Part shown: one piece after another, positions 1 through 10,212 of the stretch
Layout of the letters: every line of letters starts with the position of its first letter
Numbering within the stretch: position 1 is the stretch's first letter
Assembly: GCA_964016985.1 (NCBI GenBank)
Contig: OZ024835.1
Span: forward strand, 65,370,828-65,434,827
Direction of reading: 5' to 3'
Source: Anodontia alba
Lineage: Eukaryota > Mollusca > Bivalvia > Lucinida > Lucinidae
DNA length: 64,000 bases
Translations under genes and position numbers: made by a program
Notes under the pieces: model-generated
Seen by the model: the letters and a program-made list of their open reading frames with translations, nothing else
What the model was told of the DNA's origin: nothing
The model's database searches: none

Positions 1-128
1 CTTGTACAATCATACAAACAATAAAAAGAAAATGTTTCGGGGTTGCCTAAAAAGTATCCAAAGCATTCGTCAGGATGTTATTGTATTTAGAGCTCTACAA
101 GTGTGAAAGTAAGTTTTATCTGCAAATA

Positions 129-365
129 GCGGGCCCTCGTAACCTAGTGGATAGGACTCTTAATCCGTTAGGTTTCTCACCGCTGTTGTTCGAGCCTCGC
201 TCGGGTCACATGTGGGAAAGTCAAGTTCTTCTTGCGGACGGTCAGGTGTTTTTTTTTTTTTTTTTGTTTTGTTTTTTGGGTTTTTTTTCCCGGGTTCTCC
301 GGTTTTCGTCCACCTTTGATGAACGATCGGCTCGATATTCTTGAAAGGGCCGACAACCCAAATAA
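129..365 (+). mobile_element. tRNA-Lys-like SINE
   Basis: The first ~80 bases resemble a decayed tRNA: an A-box-like stretch (TAGTGGATAGGA), an anticodon-arm-like GACTCTTAATCC as in tRNA-Lys(CUU), and a B box GTTCGAGCC at about 189-197. The acceptor stem does not pair, so this is not a working tRNA gene. The following body has the molluscan SINE style (CTTGCGGACGGTCAG, then a CCGGTTTTCGTCCACC-like block, then GCCGACAACCCAAATAAA). A poly-T tract interrupts the body. The RNA polymerase III head and tail layout is established for tRNA-derived SINEs; the family name is not assigned. Confidence 0.6.
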
Positions 366-502
366 AATTGATCTGTGTGTCGAGTTTTGAAAGTATGGAT
401 ATAAATAATACCCGAAAATACTAAAGAAAATGTCCAGGAACTGTTTTTCATTATTCCTTTCAACAGACTGAAGTGAACAGTTTGCTATTTCCTTTTTTTT
501 TA

Positions 503-507
<5 letters not shown>

Positions 508-559
<52 letters not shown>

Positions 560-560
560 C
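508..560. repeat. (TTA)n microsatellite
   Basis: A run of TTA trinucleotides directly precedes PalA copy 1. It has no coding value. Confidence 0.9.
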
Positions 561-565
561 ATCAT

Positions 566-842
566 CATTACGAAAACATGCCTATTGAAATATACTGAAA
601 ATTTTATCACCAAAAAATGAAAAATTTTCAGATAAAAACGGATATTTTTCATATTTCTGCTCAAAACATAGATTGTGGATACTCGTTAGAACCGCCTCGG
701 CGAGGCGGTTCTAACGAGTACCCACAATCTATGTTTTTGAGCAGAAGTAATTAAAATAATGTATACCCCTGTAAACCCCAGTTTTACTATATAAAAGTGG
801 GGTTTAAGGGGGTCAAAATTATATAGGCGTGTTTTCGTGATG
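566..842 (-). mobile_element. PalA MITE, copy 1 (intact)
   Basis: It starts CATTACGAAAACA and ends TGTTTTCGTGATG. PalA polarity is defined with the CATCACG/GACCCCC side as left, so this copy is reversed. The centre (about 659-739) is a long near-perfect palindrome built on ACTCGTTAGAACCGCCTCGG and its complement. The outer halves carry two smaller hairpins: AAAATTTTCAG against CTGAAAATTTT, and TGGGGTTT against AAACCCCA. It has no coding capacity. Confidence 0.9.
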
Positions 843-929
843 TATTTCACGTCTTCCATTGAACCCATAAAAGAGGTACATACAAGCAAAATTGTAGCAG
901 AAAACATTCTAAAGGTGTTGATTTTTTTC

Positions 930-1140
930 AGAGGAAAGACTTTGCATCTCATGTGAATCGTCTGCCAACTGGCAAATCACATGAAATGCCGTATCATTTT
1001 TTCTGAAATGCCAAATCTTGTGAATCGTCTCTTGTCTTATTTTCTCTGAAATGGCACTTCTTGTGAATCGTATGTCGTCTTATTTTCTCTGAAAATAAAA
1101 ACAGTCAAAATGTCGTCTGTTGCTGTTCTAATTAACATTT
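930..1140. other. Degenerate E-like stretch
   Basis: Motifs such as TCTTATTTTCTCTGAAA and GTCGTCTG recur and resemble eroded E-family MITE arms. No clean ends or stem remain. Confidence 0.3.
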
Positions 1141-1192
1141 AAAGGGTTAAATACGTGCGTATGTATATGGTGGGAAAGAGTGGGAGTTATGG

Positions 1193-1220
1193 ATGCATGG
1201 ATGGATGGATGGATGGATGG
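1193..1220. repeat. (ATGG)n microsatellite
   Basis: Tandem ATGG units. A related longer tract lies at 2022-2140. Confidence 0.85.
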
Positions 1221-1780
1221 AGGTATGGATAAAAGAATAGGCCCGGAGGTAATAAACCTTTTTATGCTCAATTCAACTCATTGATCATGAAATTTTCTCT
1301 GCCAAAAAAATATGAAAATGCCTACAATAGTTGGCATTTTCATATATATATATATATATATATATTAGCAGAGAACTGTTCATGCTCAGCTATGTTTAGC
1401 AAGAAAGAATTTACAATTGTAAGTCATCACGAAAACATACCTATATAATTTTGACCCCCTTAAACCCCACTTTTATATAGTAAAACTGGGGATCACAGAG
1501 TTATACATTATTTTTCTTATTTCTGCTCAAAAACATTGATTGTGGGTACTCGTTAGAACCGCCTCTCCGAGGCGGTTCTAAGAGTACCCACAATCTATGT
1601 TTTGAGCAAAAATAAGAAAAATGTCATATCTTTTATCTGAAAATTTTCATTTTTTGGTGGTTAAATTTTCAGTATATTTGAATAGGCGTGTTTTCGTAAT
1701 GAATTTGAGATTTATTAGCAGGACAAATTTCGTGCGCAGCTGAATTGAGCATGAAAGAAGTTGCATAAGTTCGGGGCCAG
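1221..1780. mobile_element. Fold-back element V, interrupted by PalA
   Basis: Sequence at about 1226-1305 (GGCCCGGAGG.., TATGCTCAATTCAACTC) reappears inverted at about 1712-1775 (GAATTGAGCATGAAAG.., TTCGGGGCCAG). The two arms bracket a small hairpin (ATATGAAAATGCC / GGCATTTTCATAT, about 1310-1345), a (TA)n run and PalA copy 2. I infer an older terminal-inverted-repeat element into which PalA inserted. Exact ends are uncertain. Confidence 0.5.
1425..1701 (+). mobile_element. PalA MITE, copy 2 (inside V)
   Basis: Left end CATCACGAAAACA, right end TGTTTTCGTAATG. The central palindrome is complete except for one missing base in the second arm. No target duplication is visible (AAGT before, AATT after). 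Confidence 0.88.
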
Positions 1781-1852
1781 AAGGGTTATATTGTTAACCG
1801 AATATATCTCGTAGATTCCCCAATATTTTTTGTACAGTATAGATACTTTCTT

Positions 1853-1994
1853 GTGACTTCCTATTTGCTTTCCTGCAGAACAAGCCCCTTCTAAAAAGGT
1901 ATCTAAAAAAAGAAAGAATTTGCTCCTGTTGCTCCTTTCCTTTTAGAGTAGACCTTTATTTAAAAGGTTGGCAAAGCAATATTAATAGGGTTTT
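1853..1994 (+). mobile_element. D-family hairpin element, degraded copy 1
   Basis: Contains AAAGAATTTGCTCC..GCTCCTTTCCTTTTAGAG, the D stem with a shortened apex, preceded by the D arm GACTTCCTATTTGCTTTCCTG. The ends are worn. Confidence 0.5.
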
Positions 1995-2021
1995 CACCCA
2001 TTAAAATTACTGTCCAATTAA

Positions 2022-2140
2022 TGGATGGATGCCTAGATGGATGGATGGATGGATGGATGGGTGCGTGGATAGATGCGTAGATGGATAAATAGATGCCTGG
2101 ATGGATGAATAGAGGCTCGGATGGATGGATGGATGGATGG
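2022..2140. repeat. Imperfect (ATGG)n tract
   Basis: Interrupted ATGG tetranucleotides. The open frame on the minus strand here (His-Pro-Ser-Ile repeats) is an artefact of the repeat. Confidence 0.85.
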
Positions 2141-2199
2141 TAACCGCCACTGAGACCACTGCGTCATCAAGGTTGCACATTCTTCTCATGCCGCGCTAT

Positions 2200-2635
2200 C
2201 TGTCCCTGCTGGCGCCACCACACAACGCCTGCTGACAAAATAGTCATCATGGAACCTTCGTCTCACTGAGGCGAGTCTAACAAAAATCCATGACATTTGT
2301 TCTGTGAGAAAAAAAAAATTAGACCAAAATAAGGCTTTTCGTAAATAACATTCTGCTCATTAAGGATTCTTTACAACAGCAAATTCATTTTAATGCTCAG
2401 TCTTAGGACCAAGTCTTCTCGTTGTAACGACAGTTCACTGTATAAATTTTCAATTAGTAAATGAAATTATTTTAGGATAACTGTTACATGTAGATGGAAT
2501 ATTTTGTCGTACTCAGTACAACGTGAATGGTACATCAGTGGGTCTGTACTCAGCACGATCTTCTCTGGGATTTAAAGTTTTTTCCCTGTATGTGTATGTA
2601 AAACAAGTAACCCCGGGGCGGGGCCGTATTCCTTA
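2200..2635. other. No recognisable feature
   Basis: AT-rich sequence with no long frame, repeat or stem that I can support. Confidence 0.5.
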
Positions 2636-2850
2636 AAGGGACTGGATACACTTGGTAGATTTCTCACCATTTCCGCCGAGGGTGACAACTTTGGTTACTT
2701 CCTGTTTTCTTTATTGCACACTAAATCCCTCCTTATAATGGGGTCTGCTCTGAAAGGAAAGAATTTGCTCCCAGTGGGGAGCAAATTCTTTCCTTTTAGA
2801 GTAATCCCTTTTCATAAGAGAGCAAAACAATTTTGATAGAGGTTTTTGCT
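2636..2850 (+). mobile_element. D-family hairpin element, copy 2
   Basis: The left arm runs AAGGGACTGGATACACTTGG.., with TTACTTCCTGTTTTC further in. The central stem pairs AAAGAATTTGCTCCC with GGGAGCAAATTCTTT and extends over CCTTTTAGAGTA. The right arm fades after CATAAGAG. The complete ends seen in copy 3 (AAGGAGAACT.. and ..GTGTCCAGTTCCCT) define the family. Confidence 0.65.
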
Positions 2851-3139
2851 AGAAATTGTATACATGTGCTCAAATCTGCAATGATAGCAAAAGTAAACGG
2901 ATTTTCTTTTACTGTATGTTTTAATCAATGAACGAGCGTCTGATCATGGTCTGCACTGATGACATTAAATACTACAATTTTTGGTAAGAAATAATAAAAC
3001 AGTAAAATAAACCAAACACCACTTTCATTTGGGAATGTACATTTCAAAAGATTTTGATAGAAATGGCAAAATGGGTTAAGACGGTAAAGAATTTAATTGA
3101 CCATACTAAGCATTCTCAAACCTAGGCATGATGGCTGAG

Positions 3140-3425
3140 CAGCGCTCTGCATGCTGGGTAAAAATTTCAGCAGACAAGATTTTAAAATAGTTTTCTTATT
3201 TTCCCCAGAAAACAGACTTTGACATTCCATGCCATTTGCATGGAATGAAAAAGCCTTTTTTTTTTTGCCAGTTTCGCCAAGGGAGATAATCTTTGTGACT
3301 TTTATTTTGAGTTTGGCCCTAAAGAAGACAATCTGCATGAAATATCAAAGCCTGTTTTCTGAGAAAAATACGAAAAATGTTATCAATGTGGCGTCTGCTG
3401 AATAGACCCAGAGAGTAGTAAAGGG
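3140..3425 (+). mobile_element. E-family MITE carrying a D fragment
   Basis: The left half has GCATGCTGGGTAAAAATTTC, CAGCAGACAAG and CAGAAAACAGACTTTGACATT; the right half has the inverted counterpart ending GCGTCTGCTGAATAGACCCAG. Between them, about 3255-3310 reads CGCCAAGGGAGATAATCTTT, which belongs to the D left arm, suggesting a D insertion or template switch near the apex. The minus-strand frame across it is not a gene. Confidence 0.5.
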
Positions 3426-3483
3426 TAGCAAAAATAATAATAATAGTGGTTACCGTCTAGTTTATAGAAAGCTCTCCATTAGA

Positions 3484-3761
3484 CATTACGAAAACACCCC
3501 TATTCAAATACACTGAAACTTTTACCACCAAAAAATGTCAATTTTTCAGATACAAAATTCTGATATTTTTGTAATTTCTGCTCAAAACATAGATTGTGGA
3601 TACTCGTTAGAACCGCCTCGTCAAGGTTCTAACGAGTACCCACAATCTATGTTTTTGAGCAGAGATAAGAAAAATAATGTATACCCCCGTAAACCCCAGT
3701 TTTACTATATAAAAGTGGGGTTTAAGGGGGGTCAAAATTATATAGGTATGTTTTCATGATG
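3484..3761 (-). mobile_element. PalA MITE, copy 3
   Basis: Ends CATTACGAAAACA and ATGTTTTCATGATG. The core palindrome has lost several bases at the apex of one arm. Flanks TTAGA and ATATG show no duplication. Confidence 0.88.
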
Positions 3762-3784
3762 ATATGAAATTCTTTAGTACTTAT

Positions 3785-4030
3785 AATGCTTACATTAAAT
3801 TAACAATCAAATTAAATTAGCAGACGACATTTTTATATGCAGTATTCCAGTTTTTTTATTTGTTATGTCTTTGGCAAACATACGGCTTGATATTTCATGA
3901 GAAGTCTCTCCCATGGAGACGACTGAGGAAAAATATCCCACGTAGGTTTCTCGAAAAAAATAAGGAAATATTTGAAAAAAAAAATGTCGTCTGTCAAAAT
4001 GTACATTTTGCATGTGAAAGGTTGACTGTC
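3785..4030 (+). mobile_element. E-like MITE, diverged
   Basis: Carries GCAGACGACATTTT at the left and AAAATGTCGTCTGTC at the right as inverted partners, with TTGATATTTCATGAGAAGTC and GAGAC/GTCTC apex remnants. It is a diverged relative of E. Confidence 0.45.
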
Positions 4031-4073
4031 CTGTTATATAGGAAAACTGCTATATGCCATTTTGCACAATTAT

Positions 4074-4080
<7 letters not shown>

Positions 4081-4108
<28 letters not shown>
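4081..4108. repeat. (GA)n microsatellite
   Basis: A pure GA dinucleotide run. Confidence 0.9.
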
Positions 4109-4109
<1 letters not shown>

Positions 4110-4167
4110 ATAACTTTCTCCGTAAACTTTCTGACGTCATTACTCCTTACCGTATTTATCCTTATAA

Positions 4168-4402
4168 ACCGCAACGTGAGAAAACGTACCTTCTGAGATG
4201 TGCGCACAACTTAGACTCAAACCAGCCTGCGCATCCGCGCAATCTGATCAGTGTCTTCGTGGTCCGCATAAAACAACTTTGCATCCTTGACTGTCCAAAT
4301 GCGCCCAGTGAAGATTCTGATCAGACTGCGCGAATGCGCAGGCTGATCTGAATCTTCACTGGGCGCTCATGTCCCATGGTACGTTTCCGGACATTACGGC
4401 TC
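4168..4402 (+). mobile_element. F-family double-hairpin element, copy 1
   Basis: The outer inverted ends are ACCGCAACGTGAGAAAACGT and ACGTTTCCGGACATTACGGC. Inside are stems built on CAGCCTGCGCATCCGCGC and its complement with GATCAG flanks, and GATTCTGATCAGACTGCGCG paired with GCGCAGGCTGATC. No coding capacity is apparent. Confidence 0.65.
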
Positions 4403-4716
4403 TTATATATGATCAAAATCATTTTGCCACCTGTTGACCTGTCTTAAACGTGCTACACGTGGCTGAATGACACGCACAGATATAAGAAAAGTTGCTAATC
4501 ATCAATCCTGAAATCCAAAATTTAAACCCTGAAATTGAAATATTTTCCCCAAACAGGACTCAGAAACTAGAATAAAATAACTAATACAGTCGATCGTAAA
4601 TGGCTCAAATCGTTGTAACGAGGGTTCACTGTAAAGTAGAATGCAATGACACGCAGGGCAAGTTTTGCGCTTTAGCTGTCCGGAGCTCCCCTAAACATTT
4701 CTCTCCTCTCATCTTT
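4403..4716. other. No recognisable feature
   Basis: Non-repetitive in this window apart from the arm of element S that follows. Confidence 0.4.
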
Positions 4717-5275
4717 ACTGTGGTCTATCTACATCGGCAATTTTCGTTTTGTCCTTCCACCGGTGTTACAGTAAAAAAAAAACAAAAAACAAAAAAAAAA
4801 CGTTATCTTCGAAAATTTGGGAAATATGGTTACTGTTATGATTTCTTTTGTACTTTCTCAATAAGTCGAGAACAAAAACTCATTTTTCTTTGCAGAAACC
4901 ATGAAACGTTGATAGTTTTAAACTCTAAAGTCTTATAAAAACGAAAACTTTACTTGTACGGTTTCGTCAAAAATGTCCAGTTTCGTCAACTGCGGACTTC
5001 ATTTTATGGTGAAACCGGCCATTTTTCATGAAACCGTACAGTTAATGTTTTAAATTTTAAAATATTTTAAGAACATTAATATATCGAAACTGCATGTTTT
5101 CTTGACGGAAAGGTAATATTTCTCATTCACAATTAACTAAAATATAAAATAAATCACAGAATATTCCATATTTTTAAAACCTTCAAAGATTTTATTTGTT
5201 TACGGTGACACCGGCGGAAGGAGGAAACCCAAAAGTGCCTGTGTAGATATACAACAGTGATCTCGTGCACCAAAG
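4717..5275. mobile_element. Fold-back element S
   Basis: About 120 bases at 4717-4840 recur inverted at 5155-5275: TCTATCTACATCGG against GTGTAGATATAC, and CTTCCACCGGTGTTACAGT against ACGGTGACACCGGCGGAAG. A second nested inverted pair lies at about 4955-5042 (GTACGGTTTCGTCAAAAATG against CATTTTTCATGAAACCGTAC). Both arms happen to encode a TVVYLHR-like string on opposite strands, which is a symmetry effect and not evidence of a gene. Confidence 0.6.
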
Positions 5276-5457
5276 GTATGAATGTATTATTTCTGGTCAT
5301 GAAAATAGCTGAGTGTTTCTGGCTATAAAAATGCCGTTTTTCCTCAACATATCTAAAACACGACAGCAACAAGCATCGTACTGTAAAAAGCATGCGAATT
5401 GTTTACTACATACGTATATATTACTGTTTTATTACATAGTTTATTACTGTAAGTACA

Positions 5458-5605
5458 GGGCAGTTGTCAGTTTCTGGCGAAAGAATACCGCTTAGAGGAC
5501 TAAGCCTGTCCAGTAAACGTGTGGTTAGGTAAACTGACCGCGCTCGACATGACCCCATTGGGTTGACTAGGCCGTAAAACCTCAACACAAACAAACTGTA
5601 AGTAC
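5458..5605 (+). mobile_element. SINE body fragment (same family as 53082-53382)
   Basis: GGGCAGTTGTCAGTTTCTGG, then GGTTAGGTAAACTGACCGCG, CTCGACATGACCCCATTGGG and GTAAAACCTCAACAC match the reverse complement of the tRNA-headed SINE at 53082-53382. The tRNA head is missing. Confidence 0.65.
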
Positions 5606-5803
5606 ATGTAACAGCCAGGTATAAATGTTAATAACTGGACATGAATATAACAAGTCATAACAGTTGTACTGCAAAAGCTACTCACATTTTTTCAGCAAAC
5701 AAATTCAGCATATTTGCGTATCACTCGATGTAAATTTTAACGAATCGTTAACTAACGACATCGTTAGTTTTGAACAACTGGGCCCTGGTAAGCTTTTTTT
5801 TTC

Positions 5804-5804
5804 T

Positions 5805-5844
<40 letters not shown>
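5804..5844. repeat. (TC)n microsatellite
   Basis: Pure TC run; the open frame through it is an artefact. Confidence 0.9.
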
Positions 5845-5848
<4 letters not shown>

Positions 5849-5936
5849 CAAAATGTGGAGACTTGTGTTTAAGGGCAGAAAATTGCCAAAACATGCAGAC
5901 AACCCATTTTTTTTATTAAGTATTTTGTCAGTCTAA

Positions 5937-6248
5937 GGCTAACCTTAAATTTAAATTTCAGACCAAGTTTGGAAGCCAAGGAATATTGTGAGGGCCAGAA
6001 TTTAGCTAATTATATGATAGAAGCCTATGGAAAAGTAAATAGGCTCCTGGCCACTTTATGTTTTTATTTATTCTTTTTATATGGAATTTCATAGACAAAG
6101 GCATGATTCAGACAAGAAAAAAATCCTGAAACTCTGATACGTGTATATAAAGGAAATAAAATGGCACAAGGAAAATATGGGGATTTTATTTCGAATAATT
6201 CAGCAAAAATTCAACCAAACGCCATTTTTTATAGCCCGAAACGGACTA
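5937..6248. other. No recognisable feature
   Basis: AT-rich, with no stem or frame to annotate. Confidence 0.45.
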
Positions 6249-6616
6249 TTGTAAAATGTCAAAGACTTGAACACCACTGGCTCGTTTACCGTAACTGATA
6301 CGAACTCGTTTTTTGAGTCCCTAGGAAATTCTTCCTATAACTCAAGGTAACAAATCTTTGGGGTTATTTTAGGGAAAGTTTCTTTTTTTTATCATATATG
6401 TATGTTGTGTGTACTCTTTAGAATCGCCTCTACGAGGCGATTCTAACGAGTACACTCAACAGTCCATTATTTCATAGAAGATCGAAGAGACGAAGAGAAT
6501 TATCCCCATCTGTCTCCTCATCTGATGCTATGTTTAACCCTTAGTGGCGTGAACTACCCCTGTCTAGAACAAAGTTCCCTGGTCCCAAATATGTTTGAGA
6601 CATTGAAGAACTACTG
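6249..6616 (+). mobile_element. PalB MITE, copy 1
   Basis: TA precedes and follows it. The left end resembles CAGT..AA..TGACTCGAACACC (diverged), and the right end is GTTTGAGACATTGAAGAACTACTG. The centre (about 6405-6460) is a hairpin of GTGTACTCTTTAGAATCGCC and its complement. The ends and TA target fit the Tc1/mariner superfamily (pogo-like ends), by inference. Confidence 0.7.
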
Positions 6617-6693
6617 TATATCTTTCTGAGCCTTGGTGAGTCAATGTACATTCCTCATGGCTCTGTTTATTTACCTGTGCATTCTCTTATATT

Positions 6694-7125
6694 AACCATA
6701 ACGTGAGAAAACGTGAGATAACGTGAGACTCTCGTTATCTCAAATTCAAAGGGACAAAATTAATTAGTTTGAGATTGCAGTAGTTTGAGACAAAAGGGGT
6801 TGAAATGTAAGGAACGTAAAGCAAACTCAACCAATGGTGCCCTTGAGTAAGTTTGACTTAATTGGTAGTCTGAGTTATCAATGTTTGAGATAACGAGAGT
6901 CTTCATGCCACATGGGCCCTGCGAACTCTCAGATCAGCCTGCGCGTCCGCGCAATGTGATCAGAGCCTCCGCTGTCCGCTTGATTATACAGAAGCATTAC
7001 ATTTTAGCTTATCCGCTGAACGACCAGCAAGACTCTGATCAGACTGCGCGGATGCGCAGGCTGATCTGAGTCTTCGCTGGTCGCACATGTCGTAAGGTCC
7101 ATTTTTACACGTTTCTGCTCGTAGA
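6694..7125 (+). mobile_element. F-family element, copy 2, with element P inside
   Basis: The left end is AACCATAACGTGAGAAAACG. After the P insertion the F body resumes with GATCAGCCTGCGCGTCCGCG and GATCAGACTGCGCGGATGCG, giving two GC-rich stems with GATCAG borders. The right end is eroded. Confidence 0.5.
6726..6902 (+). mobile_element. P-family MITE, copy 1
   Basis: GAGACTCTCGTTATCTCAAA at the left and TTTGAGATAACGAGAGTCTT at the right form ~20-bp inverted ends. The ends resemble Tig but the interior differs and has no long palindrome. A second copy is at 18820-19012. Confidence 0.55.
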
Positions 7126-7261
7126 ACCAGGTTTTGTTGATACATCATATACTGTATGGTTTATCTTGATATGTGACAAAATATTTTCACCATAATAAAA
7201 CATATTGATTATATGTTTTTTGTTCTTTTTCTGCGTTTGAGGAGCCCTCTGCCTATATTCG

Positions 7262-7380
7262 CATAGGGTATGGGGTGGAGGGGTAGGGGGAGGGGTAGGA
7301 GTGCGGGAAGTTAACAAGCTAATATGTTGAGGGGGAGGGGTAGGAGTTCGGGAAGTTAACAAGATAATATATTGAGACAA
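7262..7380. repeat. G-rich imperfect tandem repeat
   Basis: Two units of GGGGGAGGGGTAGGAGT-type sequence each followed by GCGGGAAGTTAACAAG(C/A)TAATAT. A small purine-rich duplication. Confidence 0.5.
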
Positions 7381-7504
7381 CAAGATACATGTATAATGTC
7401 GTTGCTTCGACCTTTAATCTTGTGCAACAAGAAAATATGGTGAGGCAACAAGATATGAAGTTGTTTTGGCCTCAACATATTATCTTGTGGCATAAAAATA
7501 TCAT

Positions 7505-7655
7505 AACTGAGCCAGTGCACGACGAAACCTTGATAAGACTTGTCCGAGCAGTGAAGACTCAGATCAGCCTGCGCATCCGCACAGTCTGATCTGAGTCTTT
7601 GCTGATCGTATGTGCCTTCTACAGCCTCCGGGCTATCCAAAGAGGAAACGAGAAC
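7505..7655 (+). mobile_element. F-family hairpin fragments
   Basis: CAGTGAAGACTCAGATCAGC followed by CTGCGCATCCGCACAG and CTGATCTGAGTC form one F stem. Confidence 0.5.
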
Positions 7656-7869
7656 CCTTGCCATACTGGATGGATGTACAGGATGGTATGAGTCTTTGCT
7701 GGTTACACAGGTTTTCTTGTAGGTTCTGCCATTCGCTGGCTCATCTCTTTGCCTGGGCTTACTATCTTGTGATATCTGATACTATAAGCCGGGGCTCAAC
7801 ACTGCTTACAAGACTGCATTTGCGTCCAGTTAAAATTCAGATGAATCGTCGATTTCTGCCTGAAGACGC

Positions 7870-7965
7870 TTTGGATCCTTCGCTACTCAAACAGTGTCCT
7901 GCGAAGACTCTGATCAGATTGCCCTGATGCGCATGCTGATCTGAGTTTTCGCCGGGCACACATAA
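7870..7965 (+). mobile_element. F-family half element
   Basis: GCGAAGACTCTGATCAGATT and GCGCATGCTGATCTGAG, then TTTTCGCCGGGCACACAT, form one imperfect F stem. Confidence 0.45.
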
Positions 7966-7999
7966 AATTTCTAGGTAAGGTTGTATCCCGGCTCGTATA

Positions 8000-8322
8000 C
8001 ACTGTAAAAATCCAGTGGATTTTGCGGTAAAATGACTGGCAACTGCATGACTACCAGCGCAGTAACCGTTAATTTTTTACAGGCGCCCGTAGATTATTTG
8101 TATAAATCATCCCGCTAGGCAGGCAGAGAATGGCAAGATTGGTAATGTGGAGCAGAGCAGGGGTGTGAACTACCTCTCCGTCTCTTAAGCCTACTCAGCC
8201 TTAAGATCTACGAGATAATTCCTGCAACAATTTTACAGGTGCCCGTAAAAAATAACGGTAAATGCACTGGCAGCCAGTTGCAACTGACTTTACCATAAAA
8301 CCTAAGGGAATTTTTTAAAGTG
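8000..8322 (+). mobile_element. J-family MITE, copy 1
   Basis: Starts CACTGTAAAAATCC and ends GGAATTTTTTAAAGTG, an imperfect ~16-bp terminal inverted repeat. The sub-terminal blocks GGCAACTGC..ACAGGCGCCCGTA and ACAGGTGCCCGTAAAA..GGCAGCCAGTTGC are also inverted. Parts of the same family appear at 52307-52420 and 53400-53510. Confidence 0.6.
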
Positions 8323-8409
8323 ATATAAATACCATATTCCAGGGACGGATCTAGGATTCTTTAATGGGTGGTTCAAAATTTCTGAGGGAGTCCGATTTGA
8401 TCAAAATAC

Positions 8410-8592
8410 CCTACCCATCGTAAGTATTTGGGCAGACAGGTCTAAGCTAACAGTGTAGACCCAGATCAGACGCCGCGGAAAGCGGCGTCTGATCAAGGTC
8501 TACAATGTTTGCCACTCATCCAGCAACTGTAAACACATTCATAGGTAGTAGAAAGGACTTTTGAATTTTATTAGAAGTACCAAGGTAAAGAG
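8410..8592 (+). mobile_element. L-family hairpin element, copy 1
   Basis: Shares with 10038 and 24868 the layout: GGGCAGACAGGTCT, a stem AACAGTGTAGACCCAGATCA..GCGGCGTCTGATC..GTCTAC (8449-8512), GCCACTCATCCAGCA, then GGTAGTAGAAAGG. The stem has a GCCGC/GCGGC apex. Confidence 0.6.
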
Positions 8593-8599
8593 TCAGGTG

Positions 8600-9264
8600 T
8601 GCGAATATCCTAGGTACATACGTATATACAGTACCAAAAATTTATCATCCCATGAAAATGAAATTTTAATCAGAGGGGTTCGACTGAACCCTATGAAACC
8701 CCTCTGAATACGCTCCTGCGTACCCCCACGAGAGGCCACAATCACAGCCCCCACTCCCTATACACACATCTTGGAATTATCTTTGTGTAAATGTGAGGAA
8801 TGAAAAAAAAATACAGTCAATGTGAATGTCAAAGTTCAAAGGAGCCTCTTGATGGCAAAAGGTATGTATGCGGTGCATAGACGGAAAACGGCAGCATGAA
8901 TCGGCCTGTACAACAGCACAATATGCCTAGAGACTTCGATGTCGGCTAATAGACATTGAAATAAATTTGTGAACATACCCGAGAAAGGAAGCAAAGATGA
9001 GGTATAAACAATGACAAAACAAACGTCACATATGACATAGTTATTGTAGGCTTCAGCTACCCGACTCTGTAACTGGAGTTTGCTCATGTCAATCATTGCA
9101 CTTATATCGGTCGTTGTGCCCATTCTGTAGTAAGTAGGTTCGGCGGATGCTTACACCCTTGAAACAGTGCATACGTACTAAATGATACAAGAGTTAGAAA
9201 TGAGTACTTGACGCCTATAAAATTGACGCTAGGGGGCGTATTAGTACGGACTCTAGTTCTCACT
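8600..9264. other. No recognisable gene
   Basis: Open frames on the minus strand here are short and lack any motif that I recognise. The sequence is unique within the window. Confidence 0.4.
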
Positions 9265-9265
9265 G

Positions 9266-9518
9266 ATTTTTGATAACCCTGGCATCGGAAAGATATACTA
9301 TTTATTCTGATATAGGAAGAAAGCCTGTAAAACAACTGTATAGCAGATATGCATACATTGCATTTCGCGAGAACTTGCACGTTTCCATGGTGGCGCATTT
9401 GATACTTAACAGAAAGCAGAATGTTTATTTTCACATGCGATTATGCACACATCACGTCATTAGTGACACCCCCGTTTATTTTCCGCATGTAAGGGCGAGT
9501 ACCCCATTTTCCTGTCTA

Positions 9519-9610
<92 letters not shown>

Positions 9611-9960
9611 CATGCAAACTGCGTTTCAAATAAACCTTCGTAACCCTAGCATCGGAAAAATATCGGCTGAATTTTTATATATATAAAGCATGGATATTGG
9701 TTATGATTTTAACCTGACTACACAAGGTTTTGCATACTTAGAAATAGTTATTATCAACTGGGCTTCCATAGAAACGTGCGAGTTCTCGCGAAATGCAATG
9801 AATGCATATCTGCTTTACAGTTGTTTTATATAACAGACATGTTCGGGCTTTCTTCCTATATCGAAATTAATCGTATATCTTTCCGATGCTTGGGTTAGCT
9901 AAAACTGAGTACTAGCCTAGTACTCAGTTTTAGCTAACCCAAGCATCGGAAAGTTGCAGA
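9266..9960. mobile_element. Fold-back element W with (TA)n in the loop
   Basis: The left arm (about 9275-9395) and right arm (about 9770-9892) are inverted copies: GCATCGGAAAGATATACT against TATATCTTTCCGATGC, TTTCGCGAGAACTTGCACG against CGTGCGAGTTCTCGCGAAA. A third partial arm with TAACCCTAGCATCGGAAA is at 9640-9660. The right arm ends in a 77-bp near-perfect palindrome (9876-9952) centred on GTACTAGCCTAGTAC. The loop holds the (TA)n tract. I infer an inverted-repeat transposon. Confidence 0.6.
9519..9608. repeat. (TA)n microsatellite
   Basis: About 90 bases of alternating TA, in the loop of fold-back W. Confidence 0.95.
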
Positions 9961-10037
9961 AAGTGATAAAGAATGATGCCAAAACACAAAAAAGTGCAGA
10001 AAGGATTGGAGCCAGTCTAGGATTTACTTGACAAATA

Positions 10038-10212
10038 ACTACCACGTTTGCCGTATGTATTCGGACAGACAGCTTTGAGCAAACAGTGTAGACCGAGAAC
10101 GCGGCATCTCACCAGGGTCTACATAGTTGCCACTCAGCCAGCATTTTTTAGACACAACATCGGGTAGTAAATTGTACTTATTCAAATATTAGAACAAGTA
10201 CGGTAAGGTAAC
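10038..10212 (+). mobile_element. L-family hairpin element, copy 2
   Basis: GGACAGACAGCTTTGAGCAAACAGTGTAG-type left side, a shortened stem, then GCCACTCAGCCAGCA, TTTAGACACAACATCGGGTAG and ACAAGTACGGTAAGG. It abuts M copy 1. Confidence 0.6.

Noticed and set aside
129..210. Functional tRNA-Lys gene
   Set aside because: A and B boxes are recognisable, but the acceptor and D stems do not pair, and a SINE body follows.
4600..5393. Two frames on opposite strands sharing TVVYLHR as a duplicated gene
   Set aside because: They are the two arms of fold-back S, which are inverted copies, so opposite strands give the same peptide.
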